Source of the DNA: Cupriavidus sp. UYMMa02A
Lineage (GTDB): Bacteria > Pseudomonadota > Gammaproteobacteria > Burkholderiales > Burkholderiaceae
Length of the DNA stretch: 64,000 nucleotides
Direction: 5' to 3'
Assembly (NCBI GenBank): GCA_001725945.1
Contig: LRMT01000217.1
Coordinates: 124,001-188,000, forward strand
A model generated the notes under the pieces. It did not search any database. It was not told the origin of the DNA and was given only the letters and a program-made list of their open reading frames with translations. Shown piece after piece: positions 56,871 to 64,000 of the stretch. The position numbers and the translations under genes are program-made. Every line of letters starts with the position of its first letter. Position 1 is the stretch's first letter.

Positions 56871-58205
56871 TCATTTCAACTGGTACTTCTCGCGCACCAG
56901 ATGTCCGATTCCCATTCGATCGAGGATCGCGAGCGGGCACAGGAAGGTCACGCGGACCGTGCCGGGCAGCCGGCTGATTTCGATGGAGCCCGTGATCGTC
57001 GCCCGGTTAAGCACCTCTTCGTACGCGAGCCCCGTCGTCGTCGCCGCGCGGCGCAGGCCGTTTTCGGTGGCCTCGTTGAGATTGACGCCGCTGCCGATGA
57101 ACGTGATCGGACCGCTTTCCTCGATCTTGCGCTGGCCCCAACGCGCACCGAGCTCAGCCACCTTCTGACGCTGCTCGACGCTCATGGGGCGCGCCATCGG
57201 CGGCAAGTCGTCGACGTTCTGCAGCAGTATCGGACCTTCGAGTGTGAGGTGCTTGATGACCTCAACCGTGAGTTCGGTTTCTCCGGACACGTCGGTGGCA
57301 TGCCCGGCGATCTCGCCATTGCCCTGTTGCGCGTGCATGTCGCCCAGATAGACGCCGGCTCCCGGCACCTTGACCGGGCAGATCACGATGCAGCCTTCGC
57401 GGACCGAATTGGTGTCCATGTGCCCGTCGGTCTTGGCCGCGTGCAACGCTTCGCGGGTCAGCCCATAGCGGTGGGGTGCACCGACTAGGTACTGGCCGTA
57501 ATCGGCGCAATTGTGCGAGTCGGGCAAGTCGCGCGAGGGCGTCGTGCCGATGTTGCCGAGAAACGGGCGCATGTGCGCCGCCACGCCCGGGATGTCGGCA
57601 CGCGCAAGAGACAGTACGGAATGCTGGCCTGCCAGTTCAGGCAAGGCCGACATCACCGACGCCTTGCCCGCCAGACGATTGGCGATTTGCTGATTGACCG
57701 TGAGGCTTACCTGGTTTTCCTGATCGAGCACGATCACGTAGCCATGCTTGAAGCGGAACGCGTTGACCTCGGCGCCGCAGTGATCGCAGCGAATCGCGTC
57801 CTGGCCGATGCCTTCGACGTGGCTCGCCGGGTGCTCCGTCCCGCAGGCCGCGCAGATTTTTGCGACGAACGGGTCGCCGTGATAGCGGCCTTCCACGAAC
57901 TCCATCACGCCCGAAGACGTCGCGGTCGACGTGACGCGAAGGCGTTCGATCTTCAGTGCGACGGCGTCGCCGATCTCGGCTCCGGCGATCGCGACCGGTT
58001 GCGTCACTTCATGGCCGCCCTGGAAGGCTGGCGTGATCATCGGCCCCCAGCAGCCGGGCGGGGTGCCGGCGATCAGTGTGCCGCCGTCGGCGAGCGGGCC
58101 GAGCATCGGCTGGCTCGGCCCGAGGAGTCCGTTTGTGTAGGAGTCGACGCGAAGCCGTTTGACAGGCGGCTGTGCCGTGATGGCGTCGGACAGGATGGTC
58201 GTCAT
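56871..58205 (-). CDS. acetamidase/formamidase family hydrolase with a zinc-finger-like insert
   Basis: This intact protein of about 444 residues has ATG at 58205. Family motifs are GGTLIAGTPPGCWGPMITPA, HGYVIVLDQENQVSLTVNQQ, SHNCADYGQYLVGAPHRYGL and GVYLGDMHAQQGNGEIAGHA, the last with the metal-binding D-M-H. Residues about 130-165 carry CAACGTEHPASHVEG and IRCDHCGAEV, a four-cysteine zinc-ribbon-like insert. The family hydrolyses formamide, acetamide and related amides to acid and ammonia. It lies between two epoxide hydrolase genes on the same strand. Confidence 0.88.
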   Translation of the reverse strand: MTTILSDAITAQPPVKRLRVDSYTNGLLGPSQPMLGPLADGGTLIAGTPPGCWGPMITPAFQGGHEVTQPVAIAGAEIGDAVALKIERLRVTSTATSSGVMEFVEGRYHGDPFVAKICAACGTEHPASHVEGIGQDAIRCDHCGAEVNAFRFKHGYVIVLDQENQVSLTVNQQIANRLAGKASVMSALPELAGQHSVLSLARADIPGVAAHMRPFLGNIGTTPSRDLPDSHNCADYGQYLVGAPHRYGLTREALHAAKTDGHMDTNSVREGCIVICPVKVPGAGVYLGDMHAQQGNGEIAGHATDVSGETELTVEVIKHLTLEGPILLQNVDDLPPMARPMSVEQRQKVAELGARWGQRKIEESGPITFIGSGVNLNEATENGLRRAATTTGLAYEEVLNRATITGSIEISRLPGTVRVTFLCPLAILDRMGIGHLVREKYQLK

Positions 58206-58380
58206 GGTTGCTCTCCACGTGCCGCATTGGATGCGGCGTTCGTTTGTCGGAAAAGGAGCACGAGCGCCACGATAGCGATCGTACGGGGGGTGGTCATTTG
58301 CAGTCGCCATAGGCGTTTCCGCTGCACGTTTTTCAAGCAACGCGGACGCCGCCGCTTTGGTGTCGTCCGCACCTTTGTTT

Positions 58381-59709
58381 TCAGCGCAACGGCCGGAAAC
58401 TCGCGCGAACCTCGTCAGTGAAAGCTTGCGGCTGCTCCCAGGCCGCGAAGTGTCCGCCTTTGGGGAGGCGGTTATAGCGAATCAGTTTCGGATAGGCCTT
58501 CTCTGCCCAGCTCTGCGGTGCGGCGTAAATCTCATCTGGAAAGACGCTAACGGCGACCGGGATGGCGACGTGTTTCGGGGCAAAAAAATTGAGCTTGTTT
58601 TCCCAGTACAGTCGGGCGGACGAAATAGCTGTGTTCGTGAGCCAATAGAGCGTGACGTTGTCGAGGATGTCGTCTCGCGAAAGGCCTTCGGACTGACCGT
58701 CGAACACGCGCGCGATAAGTGCCTGGCTGCTGGCATCGTGGTCGAGCATCCACGCCGCGAGGCCGACAGGCGAGTCTTCAATCCCGTACAGTGTCTGCGG
58801 GCGGTTCGCCATCTCCAATGCGTAGCCAAGGCCGTGCTTATAGAAATAGTCGAGCTGATCGACCGCGTGCTTCTCGTCAGCTGAGAGGCCGGCTGGCGCC
58901 GGCCCGCCTAGCTTGAGTACCTCTGCAATGTTGTCCGGTACGGTAGCCGGCATGTTGGTGTGAATGCCTAGCAGCTCCGGTGGCGCCAGCAACGCCATCT
59001 GCTCCGTGACCGCATTCCCCCAATCGCCGCCTTGCGCGACATATCGGGTGTAGCCCAGACGTTTCATCAGCGCGACCCAGGCGCGCGCGGTGCGAGCAGG
59101 ATCCCAGCCGGTGGTGGTCGGCTTGCTGGAGAACCCGTATCCCGGAAGCGAAGGAATCACGATATCGAAAGCGTCCGATGCAGTCCCGCCATGTGCCGTC
59201 GGATTGGTCAGCGGACCGATGATCTTCAACTGCTCGATGATCGAGCCGGGCCACCCGTGCGTGACGATAACCGGCAACGCATTTTCTTGTCTCGAACGAA
59301 CGTGGATGAAATGAATGTCAAGCCCATCGATCTCGGTGACGAATTGCGGCAACGCGTTTAGCCTCGCTTCGACTTTCCGCCAGTCATAGCCTGTTGCCCA
59401 ATAGCGCGCAAGTTTCTGCATAGTCGCGAGTTGCACGCCTTGGGATGCATCCGTTACCGTTTGGCGCTCGGGCCAACGGGTCGCCTTGATACGCCTTTTC
59501 AAATCGATAAGTTGCGATTCCGGCGCATGCACACGAAGTGCGCGAATAGAGGTCTTGTCACCGCCAGCCGACTGTGCGACTTCGGTGATAGCCTGATTCG
59601 CTTCCGCGAAAGCGAGCCGGCTCAATGAGGCTGCAGCAACGGTGGTCGCCGCCATTCCAATAAACGACGGCGCGACGAGGGCCGGGGTGAGATATCGTTT
59701 GGCATACAA
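58381..59709 (-). CDS. epoxide hydrolase, EHN type, exported (paralogue 3)
   Basis: This is an intact 442-residue enzyme. An N-terminal hydrophobic leader (PSFIGMAATTVAAASLSRLA) suggests Sec export. The EHN domain has LRVHAPESQLIDLKRRIKAT and YDWRKVEARLNALPQFVTEI. The catalytic regions are VTHGWPGSIIEQLKIIGPLT, YVAQGGDWGNAVTEQ (nucleophile Asp) and KGGHFAAWEQPQAFTDEVRA (His). It is closest to paralogues 1 and 4. Four enzymes with different leaders could treat one substrate in different compartments or several related epoxides. Confidence 0.93.
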   Translation of the reverse strand: MYAKRYLTPALVAPSFIGMAATTVAAASLSRLAFAEANQAITEVAQSAGGDKTSIRALRVHAPESQLIDLKRRIKATRWPERQTVTDASQGVQLATMQKLARYWATGYDWRKVEARLNALPQFVTEIDGLDIHFIHVRSRQENALPVIVTHGWPGSIIEQLKIIGPLTNPTAHGGTASDAFDIVIPSLPGYGFSSKPTTTGWDPARTARAWVALMKRLGYTRYVAQGGDWGNAVTEQMALLAPPELLGIHTNMPATVPDNIAEVLKLGGPAPAGLSADEKHAVDQLDYFYKHGLGYALEMANRPQTLYGIEDSPVGLAAWMLDHDASSQALIARVFDGQSEGLSRDDILDNVTLYWLTNTAISSARLYWENKLNFFAPKHVAIPVAVSVFPDEIYAAPQSWAEKAYPKLIRYNRLPKGGHFAAWEQPQAFTDEVRASFRPLR

Positions 59710-60046
59710 GCTCCTACTGGCAAGAAACTTTGGTTGTAGCTATGGCGTTATCGCCGATCAATGTGATAGGGCGATCGCCGATATTTCGAAAGCGGTCGTT
59801 GCAGCGGCCGGGGTCCGAACGACCAGGGCCCGGAACTGGCTCTGCCCGACGCTTGCGGAAAATTGACACTTTGAGAATGGCCGCCATGGTCGGCAAGTCG
59901 AGTGGACCCATCGGGTGACACGACTGATTGAATGTCACGCTGGAAGTGCTGATCTGGGGAGGGGTGCCAGAAGGCTTCCGATACACCCCTGAAATCCTCG
60001 GTGAAGGACACAGACGGCTGAGAGAGCTTTGTCCGCGCCCTCCAAC
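59710..60046. other. intergenic region, no gene recognised
   Basis: About 340 bases between two epoxide hydrolase genes show no convincing frame. It may hold the promoter of paralogue 3 and the terminator of paralogue 4; no clear hairpin was seen. Confidence 0.5.
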
Positions 60047-61390
60047 TCAGCGCAGCGGCCTGAACGCCGCCCTGAGTTCCTGAGCGAAGATCGTTGGCTG
60101 CTCCCACGCCGCGAAGTGGCCGCCTTTCTCGGCTTGGTGGTAATAGATGAGGTTGGGGTAGGCCTTCTCTGTCCAGCTGCGCGGCGCCTGATATTGCTCG
60201 CCGGGGAATACGCTCACGGCCACCGGGATCTTGACGCCCTTGGCGTTAAAGAATCCACCCTTATATTCCCAATAGAGACGAGATGCAGAGACTCCGGTGT
60301 TGGTCAGCCAGTACAACGTGATGTTGTCAAGGATTTCGTCACGCGTCAGTTCGCCTGCTTTGCTCTTTGTCCGATCCAGGGCCGACGCGACTGCAGCGGC
60401 TGGCTGGGCGTCCGCATCATTGTGGTCGAGAAGCCAGGCGGCGAGGCCGACGGGTGAATCGGCAATTCCGTAGAGCGTCTGCGGACGCGATCCCATTATT
60501 CGGGCGTAGTTCACTACGTTGAAGGTATGGGCGAGTTGCTCGTAGGCGCGCTTCTCCTCGGCTGACAGACCGGCAGGCGCCGGAGCGCCGATCTGGAGCG
60601 CTCGGTCGACGTCGGCGGGAACCGTCGCGGGCATGTTGGTGTGGATGCCGAGCAGTCCCGGAGGAGCCTGCAGGCCCATCTGATCAACAACAAACGCACC
60701 CCAGTCGCCGCCCTGAGCGACGTAGTGCCGATAGCCGAGTCGGTGCATTAGCTCGGCCCAGGCGCGCGCCATATGCTCGGGACCCCAGCCGGTCGTCGTC
60801 GGCTTGCCGGAGAACCCGTAGCCCGGCATCGATGGGATGACGACGTCGAACGCGTCTTCGGCCTTCCCGCCATACGCGACCGGGTCCGTTAGCGGTCCGA
60901 TCAGCTTGATCTGTTCGAGTACGGAGCCGGGCCAACCATGGTTGATGATCAATGGAAGCGCATTGGGGTTCTTCGAACGAACATGGATGAAATGGATGTC
61001 CACCCCGTCGATGGTGGTCACGAACTGCGGAAGAGCGTTGAGCTTCGCTTCCGCTTTACGCCAGTCATAACCCGTCGCCCAATAGCGGGCGAGGTTTTGC
61101 ATGGTCGCGAGTGGCACGCCCTGCGAAGAATCTGCAACGGTCTCCTTTTCCGGCCATTGTGATGCGGCGATCCGCCGACGAAGCTCGTCAATGGATTTCT
61201 GCGACACATGGATCTTTGGGAAAGGACGGATCGACTCGTTTTCAGCCGTTGCGCGCTGTTCTGCGGAGGGCTGATTCGCAGCTGGAACGGCATGCGCACA
61301 ACTAAAGGCAGCGGCCAGAACAAGGCCGAGTACAGCCGAGGCTGATGCAAGATGGCGACGCCGGATTGGCGCTGACGATACTATAAACAT
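60047..61390 (-). CDS. epoxide hydrolase, EHN type, exported (paralogue 4)
   Basis: This is an intact 447-residue enzyme starting at the ATG at 61390. The leader MFIVSSAPIRRRHLASASAV continues into a hydrophobic stretch ending SCAHAVPAANQ, a likely signal peptide. The EHN domain has HVSQKSIDELRRRIAASQWP. Catalytic segments are INHGWPGSVLEQIKLIGPLT, YVAQGGDWGAFVVDQ and KGGHFAAWEQPTIFAQELRA. Its 5' end is identical in type to the remnant at 52769, so it is the last gene of the ancestral locus. It begins 57 bases after the remnant of the VOC gene. Confidence 0.93.
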   Translation of the reverse strand: MFIVSSAPIRRRHLASASAVLGLVLAAAFSCAHAVPAANQPSAEQRATAENESIRPFPKIHVSQKSIDELRRRIAASQWPEKETVADSSQGVPLATMQNLARYWATGYDWRKAEAKLNALPQFVTTIDGVDIHFIHVRSKNPNALPLIINHGWPGSVLEQIKLIGPLTDPVAYGGKAEDAFDVVIPSMPGYGFSGKPTTTGWGPEHMARAWAELMHRLGYRHYVAQGGDWGAFVVDQMGLQAPPGLLGIHTNMPATVPADVDRALQIGAPAPAGLSAEEKRAYEQLAHTFNVVNYARIMGSRPQTLYGIADSPVGLAAWLLDHNDADAQPAAAVASALDRTKSKAGELTRDEILDNITLYWLTNTGVSASRLYWEYKGGFFNAKGVKIPVAVSVFPGEQYQAPRSWTEKAYPNLIYYHQAEKGGHFAAWEQPTIFAQELRAAFRPLR

Positions 61391-61447
61391 GGTGATTTTC
61401 CAAATAAGAGCGTGAGTCGGCGACGCGCTCTGTTAGCGTTAGCGTGC

Positions 61448-61515
61448 TTACACCGGCAGTTGCTGGCCAGATTGCTCCCGGATGATGTACTCGGCGTACC
61501 AGGCCGGTTGGGGAG
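61448..61515 (-). pseudogene. 3' remnant of the VOC gene, copy C
   Basis: WYAEYIIREQSGQQLPV and a stop match the last residues of the VOC protein at 52105-52717. The rest of the gene is deleted; it joins directly to sequence that follows the repeat-protein gene. Confidence 0.85.
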
Positions 61516-61601
61516 GGCATCACGAGGTCTCCACGACGTTCGGATGCCCAATCCAGGCCTGAACGTCATGGTTACGGGCGGGAGCCGTGCTCCGTGATCG
61601 A

Positions 61602-61858
61602 TCAGCGATCTGTGTGAGCGCCGTCGTAGTACGGGCTGCGCGGTTCCTGCACTGTGCGCGCACCGTCCGTGTACGGGTTGCGCGGATCGGTGACAGAACG
61701 GGCACCATCCGTGTATGGGTCGCGCGAATCGGTGACAGAACGGGCACCGTCCGTGAACGGGTCGCGCGCGCGCCGTGGGACAGACTGGCGGCCTGCGCGC
61801 CGACAGTAGCAATAAGGGCAATGGCGAATACCAGACGCTTGGCAATGTGGGTGGTCAT
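61602..61858 (-). CDS. small exported DP(Y/F)TDGA repeat protein, copy C (frameshift)
   Basis: The minus-strand ATG at 61858 gives the same signal peptide as copy A (IAKRLVFAIALIATVGAQAA). A GC dinucleotide run near 61770 is two bases longer than expected and breaks the frame. After it all four repeats are in frame: RDPFTDGARSVTD, RDPYTDGARSVTD, RNPYTDGARTVQE and RSPYYDGAHTDR. The repeat part is therefore unchanged between copies, while the only differences are at the GC run. It overlaps the YciI stop as in copy A. Confidence 0.7.
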
Positions 61859-62172
61859 GATCTACTTCCTTGAATTTCTGAATTTGAAACGGCCGGTCCA
61901 AAACCGGCATACGGCTTCAGTGCAATTACCTTTGGGGGTTGAAGGAACCCGGATTGCACCAACGGTAAGTTCGAAAATTTGGTCCGGAGGGTCTCCGCAT
62001 CGTCGCTCTCGGCAATGATGCATGCGCCACCATCGCCCCGCAGCCAGATCTGCCTGACGACGCCAGCGACATAGAGGTGACGGATGACCTCTGACTCGGC
62101 TTCGCGCTCGTCGCGAGTGGGTGCATGTTGGGGAGCAGGGACAGCAATTGAGACCAGGACAAGAAATTGCAT
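61855..62172 (-). CDS. YciI/muconolactone-isomerase-like small protein, copy C
   Basis: The 105-residue intact copy of the protein at 51330 has one visible change near the start (MQFLVLVSIAVP for MQFLVLVLIAVP). ATG at 62172 follows TAGGAGA. The gene lies between the truncated isochorismatase/aldehyde dehydrogenase junction and the repeat-protein gene. Confidence 0.82.
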   Translation of the reverse strand: MQFLVLVSIAVPAPQHAPTRDEREAESEVIRHLYVAGVVRQIWLRGDGGACIIAESDDAETLRTKFSNLPLVQSGFLQPPKVIALKPYAGFGPAVSNSEIQGSRS

Positions 62173-62239
62173 AGATAATCTCCTATAGGTAAATGGTTGC
62201 GGCGAGGTCGTGACGCTGTTCGTGCTGCCGGCTACCCGC

Positions 62240-62309
62240 TCAGGCTTTCGACAGTTCGCCATCCGTGAGGCGCCACAGGCCTAGTGGGTTGTCATGCTGG
62301 CGCTAGTGT
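62240..62309 (-). pseudogene. 3' stub of aldehyde dehydrogenase, copy C
   Basis: HDNPLGLWRLTDGELSKA and a TGA at 62240 correspond to the end of the aldehyde dehydrogenase at 51263. Everything upstream is deleted and joined to the isochorismatase gene. Confidence 0.85.
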
Positions 62310-62655
62310 TCCTGGATGATGACGTCGCGTCCTGCGGTACGAAGTCCGGATGCCATTCACCGCCCCACGTGCCCTTTGCGAAGGTGTGGCGCTTCTGCAC
62401 CAGGCGTTGCGTCGGATTCGGGTGATCCCAGTCGTCGTAATCGCCAGGTTGCCACTGACGATGCGGTACGTAGAAGACCTGGATGTTGGCTTTGCGTACT
62501 GCCGCCACCGCAGCGCGCAGGTTGTCGAGCAGTCCAACGTCGTTGGCGCCGTCCTTGACCATCGGGAACAGCTTGCCGCCATCGGAGAGGAAATCGCTAT
62601 ACGGATCCACCAGCAACAGGCCGGTTCGCTCCATGCGATACACAGCATTAGCCAT
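62281..62655 (-). pseudogene. isochorismatase-family hydrolase, copy C, truncated
   Basis: From the ATG at 62655 the frame repeats MANAVYRMERTGLLLVDPYS and the first 117 residues of the family protein, then runs into the deletion and stops after NTSASMTTH, read from the aldehyde dehydrogenase tail in another frame. The catalytic Cys segment is gone, so it cannot be an active hydrolase. A substitution in the catalytic Asp region (DPYSDF for DPYNDF) is also present. Confidence 0.88.
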
Positions 62656-62741
62656 TCCAGTTCTCCATTCAGAAGGTAGGTGCGATCAAAGTCGCGTTTC
62701 GCAGTGGCGCCACACGGCTTGGGTAGCGTGGGTCGCTTGAT

Positions 62742-62795
62742 GTGTGACGCCTCACACGTCGGTATGAGGAAGTATAGGTATGAAAATCATAGTTG
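62742..62795 (-). promoter_or_regulatory. promoter and dyad of isochorismatase locus C
   Basis: Reading on the minus strand, TTGCAA and TATACT keep the 16-base spacing of copy A, and the dyad TGTGA-GGCG-TCACA (62742-62755) follows. This promoter could drive the YciI, repeat-protein and epoxide hydrolase genes. Confidence 0.5.
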
Positions 62796-62899
62796 CAAGA
62801 AAAATAGAAGCTTAGGAATGATTTTTCTTCTGGGTGACGAATTGGTCGCCGTCGTCTGCCGATCGATCTGAAAGGGCTGTGGCATCTCACTCGTGCCGC

Positions 62900-63715
62900 T
62901 GCCGCGCCGATACCACATGGCGGAGGACTCGCTGGACCGCGACCATATCCCTGATATCGCTGCGCTCGGCCACGCACCTGCTGGAAGCCAGCGCCGAGGT
63001 GACGGGGTGCGGCGTGGGGCGGTGAGCATCGTGCTACGGAATGCGCCCACGGTCAGGGCTGCCGTGGACGATGTGGATCGCTAACTGTTCGTGCACAGTC
63101 CGGACATTGTGGTATCGGGTCAATGAGCGCGCCCCGATCGTGAAGGACACAGTCCGCGATGTTGATCGACATCAGCCTGTCTGGCGTCGTCGCCGTGCGT
63201 TAGAACTGCGATCTCTGTCTCGCCGATGCGCACAACTTCATGCGGCTGTTCGTCGGGAGCAAGCTCGATCTATGAGCCGTATCGCTACCGCACGAACCCA
63301 TTGTCAGTCGCGCGGTGTATGAGGGGCGAGGCTGCTGGTGGAGCCGGCCAGCGCAACGTTGCATATCGCGCGAAACGTTTGCCCCAGATGTCAAAGGCGC
63401 AAACACCACGCTGCGCCAGATCGCCGAAGACTACATCTTCCGGAACTTCGGTGAAGCCCAAGGGAGCACTTCAGATCGCGTTCGCCAATTGCTGCGGCAG
63501 ACGCTTGGCACGTCGAATAGCGACAAATCCAGCATTGCCGCACTGCTTGCGCTGCATCCGAGAACGCTGCAGCGCCGGCTCACGGAAGAGCGCACGAGTT
63601 TCGAAACCTGCAGGGGCTTCGAAACCCTGCAGGACGAGGTTCGCAAAGTCCGCGCGCTGCATTACCTTCGAGACACCACCCTGCGGTCGGCCGGTCCTAG
63701 CAGGCTTTCTTCCAA
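62900..63715 (+). pseudogene. AraC-family regulator, degraded and cut by the transposon end
   Basis: The pieces LLEASAEVTGC, RAAVDDVDR with HSPDIVVS, HEPIVSRAVYEGRG-type sequence and FAPDVKGANTTLRQIAEDYI fit the N-terminal domain of AraC regulators with a PF12625-like arabinose-binding fold. SIAALLALHPRTLQRRLTEE plus DEVRKVRALHYLRDTTL is the helix-turn-helix. Several frame changes and a stop near 63275 break it. Its 3' end is replaced at about 63725 by a transposon end. It may once have controlled the epoxide hydrolase genes. Confidence 0.65.
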
Positions 63716-63724
63716 CCGCCGAGA

Positions 63725-64000
63725 GCCAATAATGTTGGTGACGGGGAAACGGGGCTTATACAAGATCCAGCCTACTCGAAAAAATTCCTGATGCGACAAA
63801 TTCAGGATAACTTCCAAGATGCACGCACCGACTGAGTGATTCGACCCGCCATTGTGATGGTCTGGCACGAGCGCAAGCGCTTATAGTTGAATTTTTCGAT
63901 ATATTCGTCATTATCCAACGTTTTTCATTTTATATGACATCGGTGTAGATTGGTTTTGGCAGAATAATGGAAAAAATCCTTCTATATCAAAGAGTCGATT
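63725..64000 (+). repeat. tniQ tail and transposon right end, copy 2 (diverged, runs off the window)
   Basis: Bases from about 63735 match 33126-33417: a tniQ end reading PTRKNS and a stop at 63791, then CCTGATGCGACAAAT, CATTGTGATGGTCTGGCAC-type sequence, TTTTTCATTT, TTGGTTTTGGCAGAATAAT and GAAAAAATCCTTCT up to base 64000. Many substitutions show it comes from a related but different element. The terminal TGTCG...GACA sites would lie just beyond the window. Confidence 0.8.

Larger units (their letters stand above)
61370..62890 (-). repeat. duplicated isochorismatase locus, copy C, inverted with two internal deletions
   Basis: Read on the minus strand, this is locus A in order: leader and isochorismatase start (matching 48830-49400), then a jump to 51207, the YciI-like and repeat-protein genes up to 51971, a second jump to about 52660, and on to the epoxide hydrolase start (52769-52835). 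The deleted parts are most of the aldehyde dehydrogenase gene and most of the VOC gene. Confidence 0.9.

Noticed and set aside
61581-62018. Plus-strand frames such as CVSAVVVRAARFLHCARTVR opposite the repeat protein
   Set aside because: The repeats of the minus-strand gene make the opposite strand look repetitive too; signal peptide, start and overlap with the YciI stop support the minus strand.

Overview
The window reads as high-GC DNA of a Burkholderiaceae-type betaproteobacterium, most like Cupriavidus, Ralstonia or Burkholderia. The basis is recognition of families typical of that group: a TctC/Bug solute receptor, a DUF1302/DUF1329 pair, a Burkholderia-type porin, TfdB-like and extradiol enzymes, and HxlR, IclR, TetR and GntR regulators. 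It is accessory, catabolic DNA. No rRNA, tRNA or CRISPR array was recognised. Many otherwise full-length genes carry single-base frameshifts. Almost all are one-base losses, so I treat most as probable sequence errors and annotate the whole gene.

1-6.3 kb: a probable periplasmic or envelope oxidation module. It holds a DUF1302 protein, a DUF1329 protein, a Tat-exported FAD dehydrogenase, a phospholipase/carboxylesterase-like protein without its serine nucleophile, a c-type cytochrome and two tandem NTF2-like proteins. 6.3-9.5 kb: a graveyard of gene relics (pRiA4b ORF-3-like, TfdB C-terminus, Old Yellow Enzyme, ExeM-type nuclease, a 97-base piece of a nearby acyl-CoA ligase, a GntR 5' end) around one intact GntR regulator.

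9.6-25.4 kb: aromatic and CoA-thioester catabolism. FAH-family hydrolase, TfdB-like monooxygenase and extradiol dioxygenase (a meta-cleavage set) come with a TetR regulator. Next are a small secreted repeat protein, a citryl-CoA-lyase-like protein, an acyl-CoA ligase and an intradiol dioxygenase, then IclR and LysR regulators. A CaiB CoA-transferase, HMG-CoA-lyase-like enzyme, LeuC/LeuD-like hydratase and TctC receptor follow; together they could take up, hydrate, activate and cleave a branched dicarboxylate.

26-33.5 kb: mobile DNA. A DUF3701-type tyrosine recombinase, a 3'-5' exoribonuclease-like protein, and a TniA-TniB-TniQ transposition module with a recognisable right end. A diverged copy of that right end closes the window (63.7-64.0 kb), so about 30 kb of cargo lies between the two.

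33.7-63.7 kb: the cargo. It has a porin, cupin, four epoxide hydrolases plus a remnant of a fifth, amidase, MFS carrier, M20 carbamoylase-type hydrolase, XRE-cupin and HxlR regulators, a thioredoxin-reductase-like flavoprotein, formamidase and MDR dehydrogenase. It also has three rearranged copies of one locus. Comparing the copies reconstructs an ancestral order: isochorismatase - aldehyde dehydrogenase - YciI-like - DP(Y/F)TDGA repeat protein - VOC protein - epoxide hydrolase. The enzyme set points to hydrolysis of epoxides and of amide/carbamoyl C-N bonds; the substrates cannot be read from sequence.
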